DNA of 64,000 nucleotides from Bacteroidota bacterium (GTDB lineage Bacteria > Bacteroidota > Bacteroidia > AKYH767-A > JAHEYN01): the NCBI GenBank assembly GCA_023251555.1, contig JAHEYN010000016.1, forward strand, positions 1 to 64,000, in the 5' to 3' direction. Position numbers and translations under genes: made by a program. A model generated the notes under the pieces. That model was not told where the DNA came from. It worked only from the letters and a program-made list of their open reading frames with translations, and did no database searches. Shown piece after piece: positions 24,943 to 33,323 of the stretch (position 1 is the stretch's first letter; each line of letters starts with the position of its first letter).

Positions 24943-26277
24943 TCAACGCTTAAAACGCAACCTTTGCCCTCCGGCTGCCTCATTAAACTTTCCGTTTTCA
25001 TATACAAGATGCCCGTTCACAAACGTATGAGTTACCGCCGCAGAGAATTCAGTCCCCTCAAAAGGCGACCATCCGCACTTGTATAAAATATTTTTTCTCT
25101 CTACTGTCCATGGTCTGTTCATATCCACGAGAACGAGATCGGCATAATAGCCCTCGCGGACAAAGCCCCTTCCCTCAACATGGTAACACAAAGCAGGCGC
25201 ATGACACATCTTCTCTGCAATTTTCTCAAGGGTAATTTTTTTCTGCCTGTGAAGTTCAAGCATTACCGGCAGGGCATGCTGCACAAGCGGGCCACCGGAA
25301 GGAGTTTTAAAATATGTACCCTGCTTTTCTTCCAGCGTGTGGGGAGCATGGTCCGTGGCAATGATATCAAGTGTATCATTATTCAGTGCAGCGATGAGGG
25401 CTTCCCTGTCGGACTTTGTCTTTACCGCAGGATTCCATTTTATCATATTCCCTTTCTCCCGGTAGTCCTCGTCACAAAACCAGAGATGGTGAATGCAGGC
25501 CTCAGCGGTAATCTTTTTTTCGGAAAGAGGAATCTTATTTGTGAAGAGTTCCAGTTCCTTTGCTGTTGAAACATGCAGCACATGGAGGCGGGCATTGTAT
25601 TGTTTTGCAAGAGACACTGCCAGCGCCGATGACTTATAGCATGCCTCCGCACTGCGGATAAAAGGGTGACATTCGACGGGAACATCTTCACCGTATTTTT
25701 TCCTGTAGACCTCAGTGGCGGAGCGTATCATCTGCTCATCCTCACAATGGGTGGCAATCAGGAGGGGGGCGCGTGAAAAAATATTTTCGAGGACACGGGC
25801 ATCATCCACAAGCATGTTACCGGTAGAAGATCCCATAAATACTTTCACCCCGCAAACATCACGTGGATTTGTCTTTAGCACTTCCCCGATGTTATCATTG
25901 GAGGCTCCCATAAAAAATGAATAGTTGGCAAGCGACTTTCCTGCAGCAAGAGAATATTTTTCTTCCAGGAGGCGCTGTGAAAGCGTATTGGGAATGGTAT
26001 TCGGCATTTCCATGTACGAAGTAATACCTCCTGCCACAGCCGCCCGAGATTCGGAAGCAATGTCGCCCTTATGAGTAAGGCCGGGTTCCCTGAAATGGAC
26101 CTGATCATCAATGATGCCGGGAAACAGATATTTTCCGGAAGCTTCAATGGTTTCAGCGCCCGGAGAGGAAATTCCCGTACCTATCTTTTGTATGAGCCCG
26201 TCTTTTACAAATACATCCGAAGAAAAAATTTTCCCTTCATTAACTATCGCAGCATTCCTGATGATAAAAGATTTCAT
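24943..26277 (-). CDS. pyrC: Dihydroorotase (class I-like amidohydrolase)
   Basis: 444 residues from MKSFIIRNAAIVNEG; the 11 residues before it lack family features. Amidohydrolase motifs in order: IDDQVHFREPGLTHKGDI, KVFMGSSTGNML with the Lys that is carboxylated in the family, ATHCEDE, LHVLHVSTAKEL, and IATDHAPHTLEEK. It closes N-carbamoyl-aspartate to dihydroorotate in pyrimidine synthesis. The first metal-binding pair, HxH in most enzymes, is Gln-Val-His here. From memory this variant is common in Bacteroidota, so the enzyme may still be active with altered metal binding. No other pyrC is in view. Confidence 0.9.
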   Translation of the reverse strand: MKSFIIRNAAIVNEGKIFSSDVFVKDGLIQKIGTGISSPGAETIEASGKYLFPGIIDDQVHFREPGLTHKGDIASESRAAVAGGITSYMEMPNTIPNTLSQRLLEEKYSLAAGKSLANYSFFMGASNDNIGEVLKTNPRDVCGVKVFMGSSTGNMLVDDARVLENIFSRAPLLIATHCEDEQMIRSATEVYRKKYGEDVPVECHPFIRSAEACYKSSALAVSLAKQYNARLHVLHVSTAKELELFTNKIPLSEKKITAEACIHHLWFCDEDYREKGNMIKWNPAVKTKSDREALIAALNNDTLDIIATDHAPHTLEEKQGTYFKTPSGGPLVQHALPVMLELHRQKKITLEKIAEKMCHAPALCYHVEGRGFVREGYYADLVLVDMNRPWTVERKNILYKCGWSPFEGTEFSAAVTHTFVNGHLVYENGKFNEAAGGQRLRFKR

Positions 26278-26319
26278 AACTGTCCTGTTAGCCTGGCATG
26301 CAGAGAACAAACTTCAATA

Positions 26320-27066
26320 TCAGCAGCCTCTGTGTACCTTTTCATATTTCCTGAAAAAACTTTTCCACCGCATTTCGAGAACACCCCAGAAGGCTTCCTT
26401 AAAAATTCCTGTACTCATCTTAGAGGTTCCTTCCCTGCGGTCGGTAAACGTAATCGGGACCTCCTTAATCCGGAAGCCGTGCTTCCAGGCATTATATTTC
26501 ATCTCTATCTGGAATGCATAACCCACGAACCTTATTTTTTCAAAGTCAATGGTCTCAAGGACTTTTCTCTTATAGCATTTAAAGCCTGCAGTAGTATCGG
26601 AAATCCCGATCCATAAAATCATCCGCACATATACTGAAGCATAATAAGACATCATAACTCTTCCGGCAGGCCAGTTGATGATTTTTCCGCCCCTTGTATA
26701 ACGGGAACCGATGGCGACATCAGCACCTTCTTTTGCGCATGCATCATAAAGGCGGGGCAAGTCCTCTGGATTGTGCGAAAAATCGGCATCCATCTCAAAG
26801 ATATATTCATACGGCCGTTTCAATGCCCACCTGAAGCCATATATGTATGCTGTTCCAAGACCGAGTTTACCGGCTCTCTCTTCGAGAAAAAGACGGCCTG
26901 AAAATTCCCCGGAAAGATCTTTCACAATTCCCGCAGTTCCGTCAGGAGATCCGTCGTCGATAATGAGGATATGAAAATCCTTTTCAAGGGAAAATATCCT
27001 GCGGACAATTTTCTCAATATTTTCCTTCTCGTTATAGGTCGGTATGATGACGAGGCTGTCGGACAT
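26320..27066 (-). CDS. Polyprenol monophosphomannose synthase-like GT2 (DPM1 type)
   Basis: 248 residues from the second ATG (27066); the first, at 27072, is also possible. GT-A motifs are VIIPTYNEKENIEKIV, LIIDDGSPDGTAGIV, YIFEMDADFSHNPEDL (the DxD-type metal site), GSRYTRGG, and the FVGYAFQIEMKYNAW segment. It lacks a C-terminal membrane domain, like bacterial single-domain DPM1 homologues. It moves mannose from GDP-mannose to polyprenyl phosphate for glycan or glycoprotein assembly; manC in this window would supply the donor. TATATTCG at 27082-27075, one base off the promoter consensus, would make the transcript nearly leaderless. Confidence 0.9.
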   Translation of the reverse strand: MSDSLVIIPTYNEKENIEKIVRRIFSLEKDFHILIIDDGSPDGTAGIVKDLSGEFSGRLFLEERAGKLGLGTAYIYGFRWALKRPYEYIFEMDADFSHNPEDLPRLYDACAKEGADVAIGSRYTRGGKIINWPAGRVMMSYYASVYVRMILWIGISDTTAGFKCYKRKVLETIDFEKIRFVGYAFQIEMKYNAWKHGFRIKEVPITFTDRREGTSKMSTGIFKEAFWGVLEMRWKSFFRKYEKVHRGC

Positions 27067-27121
27067 TGGCATAGCGAATATAAAAAGAATAAAGCAAACA
27101 GGAGGGAGACGAAGTGTACTG

Positions 27122-27568
27122 TCAGGAGTCTGCTATACGCCGGTGATAGTTAATCTGTCCCAGGTGATAATTCAGGTGGGTGGAAAGGTGAATGAGAAAA
27201 AAACCTGTTGAAACTTTCCGTCCAGACATTTCGGAGGGGAAGTCTTTCTGAATATCTCCTTCTGTGATTTTCGCAAGCGTTCCTTTGACCGACAGAATTG
27301 TCCTGTCAACTTCTGAGAGAAGAACTTCCGGAGCAATGCCCGAGGCGGAAAACTCGTTTTCCCTGTTCCTTATATACGGGATGCCTCCCAGCACATGTCC
27401 AATAAAATGCTGCAGGTTACCACACAGGTGGAGACAAAGATTTCCTCCCGGGTTTTTTACACCGCTTACAGGTTTCCACAACAAACCGGGAGAATTATAG
27501 GCAGCAATTTCTTTCTTAAGCAGAAGAAGATCTCTTTCGAAAATTTCAGACAGCAGAAAAACGAGCAT
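27122..27568 (-). CDS. DinB-fold (DUF1572-like) protein
   Basis: 148 residues forming a four-helix bundle: IFERDLLLLKKEIAAY, NLCLHLCGNLQHFIGHVLGG, VDRTILSVKGTLAKI and FFLIHLSTHLNYHLGQINYHRR. The His residues in the second helix and the HxxxH of the last helix form the metal-binding triad of the DinB/YfiT superfamily. Members include thiol transferases (bacillithiol and mycothiol dependent), but the specific reaction is not predictable. It starts 16 bases after porE stops and may be co-transcribed with it. Confidence 0.88.
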   Translation of the reverse strand: MLVFLLSEIFERDLLLLKKEIAAYNSPGLLWKPVSGVKNPGGNLCLHLCGNLQHFIGHVLGGIPYIRNRENEFSASGIAPEVLLSEVDRTILSVKGTLAKITEGDIQKDFPSEMSGRKVSTGFFLIHLSTHLNYHLGQINYHRRIADS

Positions 27569-27583
27569 GTATGGCAGAAATCT

Positions 27584-30022
27584 TTACTTAATCACCCTGA
27601 ATTCAACCCTTCTGTTCCTGGCCCTTCCCTCGCGGGTTGCGTTGGAGGCAACAGGCCTGGCCTCGCCATAGCCCACGAAAGAAATTCTTTTGACATCAAT
27701 CCCTTTAGCAACAAGATAGTCCTTCGCAGCTTTTGCCCTCAGCTCGGAAAGATGCTGGTTGTAAGCTTCACTGCCAATGCTGTCGGCAAAGCCGGAAATC
27801 TCTACCCTGAATCCGGGTATCTCTTTCATGAGCTCGCTGATAAAGTCAAGATCTTTTTTCGTTCCTTCCGCAAGCTGGTAAGTGCCGAATTTATAAGTAG
27901 GTTTCTTTGCTTCAATCTTTCCGGTTACAGAAGTAATATCAGAGCCTGCTGTAGCTGATGAGGAAGTTTCTGTTTTTGACGTCTTTCCCGTTCCTTCGGT
28001 TTTAACTTTCACAACAGCAGAGGCAAGAGTGTCGGTTTTCGCATTAACCTTGTGCGCGGTAGCCAGTGCCAGGGAGTCGGCTTTTGCCGCTGCCATGGCC
28101 AGAGAGTCAGCAGTGACCCGGAGAGCAAGGGAATCCGAGGCAGAAAGGCCGGCAAATGCCACAACGGCTTTAGGCTCTTCATAATACCGTGTTTTCCCTG
28201 TCTTATAATACACAATAAGATTATCCTGGATCTTCTCGCGGGGCTGCTTTGAGAACTGGTCATGGAAACTATTGTATACGAGGTCAAGATCCTTATCGCG
28301 CTCGTTCTTGTTTATTTCCGAATCATTCAGGAGAAAGGAGTTGTCTCCTTCTTCCCCCTGAGTATCAAAGAAAATATTCTTCATGCTTATTTTCTGACTT
28401 ACAGGTTTTCCGGACGCATCGGTGTTTCTGTCGAGGTTCAGTTCCTGGAAGAGAAGATAGTCTTTCGCATTCGAAGGGATAAAAACTTTCTGTGTATCCA
28501 CGCGGAAACTATCTGCCTCAATGATAAACTGGTAATTCTTTCCGGGGTTAACCATGAGTGCATATTTCCCGTTGGAAGGATCTGCGGTAATGGGGGGCGA
28601 GAGCATACCTGTTTCCTTTTCAAGCATAGTGATCCGGGCATTAAGCGGCTGGGTGAAATTATTCGTGGTGATAATACCTCTCAGCACCCGTACATGTGTG
28701 TTCAGGTCTTCAATTTTAAGAGAATATATATCCATATTACCCCTGGTGTCATAACGCACTGAAGAAAAATAGCCGACTTCCCCGTCACCTGTTATTACAT
28801 AATAAATATCATCATCAGGAGTATTCACGGGATATCCCATGTTTTCGAGTTTTGTCCATCTTCCTTTGTCAAGAACAGACTTGAAGATATCATATCCCCC
28901 GATGGAGTTATGACCGGCAGAGGAGAAGTAGAGAGTAGTTCCGTCTCCTTTCATAAAAGGATAATCTTCATCGTAAGGGGTATTGATAACGGAGCCGAGA
29001 TTTTCTGCAGGGCCCCATTTTCCATCGGACTGTAATTCTTTCTTATAGATATCCTTCCCACCCACTCCGCCTTTCTGGGAGGATGAAAAATACAATGTTT
29101 TCTCATCGGGAGAGAAGCAAAAAGCCGGCTTGCTCTTGGTAATTGAAATTCCGAGGCTAGCCTCCTCCGGCTTACCCCATATGGTATCCTGGAAAGTTGT
29201 ATAATAAATGGCATTATCCCTGTACAGGTATAATTTTTTACCGCTGGGGGTGAGGCAGATAAGCCCGTCGTTATACTCGGTGTTGATTTTGTCACCCATG
29301 TTTTGCGCAGCAGAGAACCGCGGCTCACGCGGAATAGAACTTTCATTCCGGGAGAAATAAATATCCTCGTAAGGATTTCCGTCATCGTCAAGAAAAAGAT
29401 CTTCTCCCCTGCCGCCTTTCCTCCTTGAGGTAAAAACAAGCATGCTTCCGTCAGCGGAAATGATGGGATGATAGTCCGGATATTCCGAGTTAATGTTATC
29501 CCCGAGATTTTTAATAAGCACCTTGATAGGATTACTAATCATCGACTTGGCATTATTGCACATTTCGATACGGTGGTCCGCGTCCTGTGACAATATCTTA
29601 CCGTATTTATTATCCTTGAGGGTTGTCTTAAAAAGTTCAAATGTTTTGATGGCCTCATCAAGCCGGTTATTTACGTGATAAGCCTGGCCGAGGTAATAAT
29701 AAGCCTGGGCGTCCGGCTCGGGGCTTTTAAGTGCATACTCGAGATAGGGAATGGCTTTATATTTTTCAGTAGGTATATTAAGGTATGCAATACCCACATA
29801 AAAATTGTATTTATAGTTTGCAGTATCCCTCTGCTGGAGCATGATGTATTCATTGAGGGCCTTCCTGAACTCTCCCATGTTAAAATTAGCCTGAGCACGC
29901 TTGAGGAGTTCCTTATTACTCAAATCCTTGTCAGTTTGGGCATACAGACCTGATGAAGCCACCGCCACCATAAACATTGCAGGAATCATCCGGCACAGGA
30001 ATTTCTTATTAATATATTTCAT
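27584..30022 (-). CDS. porE: PorE-like T9SS outer-membrane anchor protein (TPR, WD40-like, CRD, OmpA)
   Basis: 812 residues from the ATG before MKYINKKFLCRMIPAMFMVAVASS; the upstream 16 residues are polar. Domains in order: TPRs (about 30-150); WD40-like PD40 repeats of the type KPAFCFSPDEKTLYFSS and DYPFMKGDGTTLYFSS (about 190-440); a carboxypeptidase-regulatory-like domain (about 445-525); a charged, Ala/Ser-rich stretch (about 600-700); and a C-terminal OmpA domain with NQHLSELRAKAAKDYL and GYGEARPVASN, which binds peptidoglycan. This order is that of PorE, a T9SS component that ties the secretion machine to the cell wall. The Ala/Ser/Lys-rich insertion is longer than expected from the family core. 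The gene fits the six T9SS cargo genes in the window. Confidence 0.85.
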   Translation of the reverse strand: MKYINKKFLCRMIPAMFMVAVASSGLYAQTDKDLSNKELLKRAQANFNMGEFRKALNEYIMLQQRDTANYKYNFYVGIAYLNIPTEKYKAIPYLEYALKSPEPDAQAYYYLGQAYHVNNRLDEAIKTFELFKTTLKDNKYGKILSQDADHRIEMCNNAKSMISNPIKVLIKNLGDNINSEYPDYHPIISADGSMLVFTSRRKGGRGEDLFLDDDGNPYEDIYFSRNESSIPREPRFSAAQNMGDKINTEYNDGLICLTPSGKKLYLYRDNAIYYTTFQDTIWGKPEEASLGISITKSKPAFCFSPDEKTLYFSSSQKGGVGGKDIYKKELQSDGKWGPAENLGSVINTPYDEDYPFMKGDGTTLYFSSAGHNSIGGYDIFKSVLDKGRWTKLENMGYPVNTPDDDIYYVITGDGEVGYFSSVRYDTRGNMDIYSLKIEDLNTHVRVLRGIITTNNFTQPLNARITMLEKETGMLSPPITADPSNGKYALMVNPGKNYQFIIEADSFRVDTQKVFIPSNAKDYLLFQELNLDRNTDASGKPVSQKISMKNIFFDTQGEEGDNSFLLNDSEINKNERDKDLDLVYNSFHDQFSKQPREKIQDNLIVYYKTGKTRYYEEPKAVVAFAGLSASDSLALRVTADSLAMAAAKADSLALATAHKVNAKTDTLASAVVKVKTEGTGKTSKTETSSSATAGSDITSVTGKIEAKKPTYKFGTYQLAEGTKKDLDFISELMKEIPGFRVEISGFADSIGSEAYNQHLSELRAKAAKDYLVAKGIDVKRISFVGYGEARPVASNATREGRARNRRVEFRVIK

Positions 30023-30158
30023 AGAGAATCGGGATCTAAATGATGGTATTCGCTGGATATAATTCAGCAAGTATAATAATTTGAAATGGAATTATGAAAT
30101 ACCGCACGGGCACACCCTGCCCGAAGGAGCACCCGCTGACCATTATCGGAGATTAGCA

Positions 30159-30166
30159 TATCTTTG
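30159..30166 (+). promoter_or_regulatory. Promoter -7 box for rfbF-rfbG
   Basis: TATCTTTG, 30 bases before the rfbF ATG, in the divergent gap between porE and rfbF. Confidence 0.7.
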
Positions 30167-30196
30167 CGGAGATAACTTCGGGAAATAAAGTACTCA

Positions 30197-30976
30197 ATGA
30201 AGGTAGTAATTCTCTGCGGCGGCCTCGGAACAAGGCTGAAAGAAGAAACCGAATACAAACCCAAGCCCATGGTGGAGGTAGGCGGAAGGCCACTTCTATG
30301 GCACATTATGAAAGGCTACAGTCAATTCGGGTATAACCAGTTTGTGCTGTGCCTCGGGTACAAGGGAAACATCATCAGGGATTATTTTATTAATTACGAC
30401 CTGCGTAACAATGATTTCACGCTAAGCCTGAAGGATCAGGGCATTGCTGTGCACAACAGGCACGAAGAATCAGCCTGGGAGATTACTTTTGCCGAAACGG
30501 GGCCGGAAGCCATGACCGGGGCGCGGATAAAGAAGATAGAAAAGTATATTGACGGGGATACTTTTATGCTGACATACGGGGACGGTGTCAGCGACGTGAA
30601 TCTTAATGAGCTCCTTGCATTTCATAAATCGCACGGGAAAACCGCTACCATTACGGGGGTCACTCCACTGTCTCGCTTCGGTGAGCTGGTTGCAGAAAAC
30701 AACATGGTAACACAGTTCAATGAAAAGCCGAAGCTTCATAATAAAGGACTGATAAACGGGGGGTTTTTTATTTTCAGCAGGAAAGTTTTTCAATACCTTT
30801 CTGCTTCCGATGGATGCATCCTTGAGAAGCAGCCTCTTGAAAGGCTTGCAAACGAAGGAGAATTGTGCGTATATGAACACCGGGATTTCTGGCAATGCAT
30901 GGATACCTACCGGGATTTTGAACTGCTGAACCAGCTCTGGAAAGAAAACAAGGCATCCTGGAAAACCTGGAAATGA
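30197..30976 (+). CDS. rfbF: Glucose-1-phosphate cytidylyltransferase
   Basis: 259 residues. It makes CDP-glucose from CTP and glucose 1-phosphate. The nucleotide-binding start is VILCGGLGTRLKEETEYKPKPMVEVGG; the metal-binding acidic site is in TYGDGVSDVN; FNEKP and INGGFFIFSRKVF follow. Length matches the RfbF family. Its TGA overlaps the rfbG ATG (ATGA). The two enzymes form the first two steps toward CDP-linked deoxysugars of O-antigens. Confidence 0.96.
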   Translation: MKVVILCGGLGTRLKEETEYKPKPMVEVGGRPLLWHIMKGYSQFGYNQFVLCLGYKGNIIRDYFINYDLRNNDFTLSLKDQGIAVHNRHEESAWEITFAETGPEAMTGARIKKIEKYIDGDTFMLTYGDGVSDVNLNELLAFHKSHGKTATITGVTPLSRFGELVAENNMVTQFNEKPKLHNKGLINGGFFIFSRKVFQYLSASDGCILEKQPLERLANEGELCVYEHRDFWQCMDTYRDFELLNQLWKENKASWKTWK

Positions 30977-32058
30977 ACTCCCTGTTCAGGAAAACATACG
31001 GAGACAAAAAAGTTTTTATCACGGGTCACACCGGATTTAAAGGTGCATGGCTCTCCTTATGGCTCCAGCAACTGGGTGCCGAGGTAAAGGGTTATGCACT
31101 GGCCCCTGCCGGACAATCCCTTTACAGACTTCTCGGGAAAAATACGGAGGTGCAATCGGTCATTGCTGATATCAGAAACAGGAGCATGATTAGCAGGGAA
31201 TTAAAAAATTTCAGGCCCGATTATATCTTTCACCTCGCTGCACAGCCGCTGGTAAGACATTCTTACCTCCATTCTGCAGAAACTTTTGAAGTCAATGCCA
31301 TGGGTACGGTGAATCTCCTGGATGCCCTGTCTGCCCTGAATAACCCATGCGCTGCAGTTATTGTTACCACCGACAAGGTTTATGAAAACAAAGGCGGTGA
31401 AAAAGTGTACACGGAAAACGACAGGCTGGGCGGTCATGATCCTTACAGTGCAAGTAAGGCCTGTGCTGAAATAATCGTGCAGTCCTACCGGCTTTCTTTC
31501 TTCAACCCCGCCCATTATGACAGGCACAGGAAAAGTATTGCTACTGCACGGGCAGGAAACGTAATCGGGGGAGGCGACTTCTCTGAAGACCGGATTATCC
31601 CTGACCTGTTCAGGACCCTGCAGAAAAACAGGCCCCTTCATATCAGGAACCCGCATTCGGTAAGACCCTGGCAACACGTTCTTGACCCTCTGGCCGGGTA
31701 CCTCCTGCTCGGGGCGAAAATGACATCCGGGAAAAAGCCTGTTTCGGACGCATACAATTTCGGGCCGGGAAAAGATGAGTTGATGAGTGTTGAAACACTT
31801 GTACAGAAAGCAATAACAGCCTACGGAAAAGGGAAATATGTAATAGCTAAAAAGGATGAACAGCCCCATGAAGCGGATTTCCTGGTACTCGACAACTCTA
31901 AAGCCCGAAGAGAACTTGGCTGGAAACCTGTTTACAATACCGAAAGAGCTATTAAAAATACCATGGAATGGTATAAAAAAAGTTTGGAAAAAAGCATGGG
32001 TATTTTTGACTTATGCGTAAATGAAATTGAAAACTTCACTTCAGCCAAGACACCCTGA
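30973..32058 (+). CDS. rfbG: CDP-glucose 4,6-dehydratase
   Basis: 361 residues, extended SDR. The NAD site is VFITGHTGFKGAWLS; the active-site segments are VIVTTDKVYEN and DPYSASKACAE (Tyr-x3-Lys). GGGDFSEDRIIPDL and RPWQHVLDPLAGY are typical of RfbG. It turns CDP-glucose into CDP-4-keto-6-deoxyglucose. The later enzymes (e.g. the RfbH-type 3-dehydratase and reductases or epimerases) are not next door, because hldD lies convergent 4 bases downstream. The final sugar is therefore unknown from this window. Confidence 0.95.
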   Translation: MNSLFRKTYGDKKVFITGHTGFKGAWLSLWLQQLGAEVKGYALAPAGQSLYRLLGKNTEVQSVIADIRNRSMISRELKNFRPDYIFHLAAQPLVRHSYLHSAETFEVNAMGTVNLLDALSALNNPCAAVIVTTDKVYENKGGEKVYTENDRLGGHDPYSASKACAEIIVQSYRLSFFNPAHYDRHRKSIATARAGNVIGGGDFSEDRIIPDLFRTLQKNRPLHIRNPHSVRPWQHVLDPLAGYLLLGAKMTSGKKPVSDAYNFGPGKDELMSVETLVQKAITAYGKGKYVIAKKDEQPHEADFLVLDNSKARRELGWKPVYNTERAIKNTMEWYKKSLEKSMGIFDLCVNEIENFTSAKTP

Positions 32059-32061
32059 ACA

Positions 32062-33027
32062 TCACATCCACCTCCCGAGCAGGAGATAGTTCTGTACATA
32101 ATCACGAATGCCTTCTTCCAGTGAAAAAAAAGGGTTGTCATAACCGGATCCGCGCAGTTTATCCATACGGGCCTCGGTAAAATACTGGTACTTGTCGCGG
32201 ATGTCAGCGGGGGTGTCAATAAAATTAATTTTGGGATCAAGACCCATGGATGCAAAAGTAATCTTCGCAAGATCAAGAAAAGTCCGTGCTCTGCCTGTAC
32301 CCAGGTTATAAATGCCTGATCCTTTTCTCTTCAGCATCAGGAAAACACAAACATCCAGAACATCCTTCACATAAATAAAATCGCGCTTCTGCTCCCCGTC
32401 CCTGTATGCAGGATTATGAGAGCGGAACAAGTCCAGCTCCGCCTTTGCCATGATCTGCTTATAGGCATGGTAAACTACTGATGCCATTCTTCCTTTATGA
32501 CTCTCGGACGGACCGTAAACATTGAAGAATTTCAGCCCCGCCCAAAAATAGGGAGTGCGCTCCTGCACGAGCACCCATTTATCGAATTCCTGCTTTGAAA
32601 CGCCGTAAGGGTTCAGAGGTTTAAGGGATGGAATATGCGAATGGCCGTCATCATAGCCATTTTCCCCGGAGCCATAGGTGGCTGCGGAAGATGCGTAAAC
32701 CAACGGGAGGCCGTACTCTACACAGGCTTTCCATATCTCCTTTGAATAAGAGAGATTCAGCTTTTCAAAAATCAGGGTATCGGATTCCGTGGTGTCCGTG
32801 CGTGCACCAAGATGAAATACAAACTGAACCATTTTCTGATTTTCTTTCAGCCATTTGAAAAAGTCATCGCGGTGAATAAGCGCTGATAACATCTTCCCGT
32901 TAAGGTTGAGATTTTTATTATGCTTGGAAAAATCATCTACTGCCGCGATGTCATTATAGCCTGCATCGTTCAGCTTCCTGACAAGACAACTGCCTATAAA
33001 ACCTGCGGCTCCGGTAACAACAATCAT
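32062..33027 (-). CDS. hldD: ADP-glyceromanno-heptose 6-epimerase
   Basis: 321 residues from MIVVTGAAGFIGSCLVRKLN; earlier in-frame codons give no family residues. SDR motifs are VVTGAAGFIGS, LVYASSAATYG and NPYGVSKQEFD (Tyr-x3-Lys). FFNVYGPSE, KRDFIYVKDV and YNLGTGRARTFLDLA match HldD. It converts ADP-D-glycero- to ADP-L-glycero-D-manno-heptose for lipopolysaccharide core. Other heptose genes are not in the window. It is convergent with rfbG and close enough (3 bases between stops) to leave no terminator. Confidence 0.9.
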   Translation of the reverse strand: MIVVTGAAGFIGSCLVRKLNDAGYNDIAAVDDFSKHNKNLNLNGKMLSALIHRDDFFKWLKENQKMVQFVFHLGARTDTTESDTLIFEKLNLSYSKEIWKACVEYGLPLVYASSAATYGSGENGYDDGHSHIPSLKPLNPYGVSKQEFDKWVLVQERTPYFWAGLKFFNVYGPSESHKGRMASVVYHAYKQIMAKAELDLFRSHNPAYRDGEQKRDFIYVKDVLDVCVFLMLKRKGSGIYNLGTGRARTFLDLAKITFASMGLDPKINFIDTPADIRDKYQYFTEARMDKLRGSGYDNPFFSLEEGIRDYVQNYLLLGRWM

Positions 33028-33323
33028 GGTTTGATTTCTATAGGATGCTAAAGTATTAAGAAAAAGTGAAATGCCAACCGGGCTGATTCCGGAGTAAGTA
33101 TCGACCTCCCCTGAAGAAATGCAGAGCATAAAATCCCGGCTACGGAATTTTGCCGGCCATGATCCAAAGCCACAATTATAAATCTGAAAAATGCCTGCAA
33201 ACTACTATTGAACATTTTTAATGCCTTTTGGTTTTAGAAATACCATGCGCATGCTCCGACTGACATACATCATTTATTTTGTAAAGAGAATAACATATCT
33301 TCGCCGATAAATACACTTTCAAC

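Noticed and set aside
30107-30123. Hairpin CGGGCA-CACCC-TGCCCG between porE and rfbF
   Set aside because: A short 6-bp stem without a T tract, upstream of a promoter in a divergent gap. It has no clear role as a terminator.
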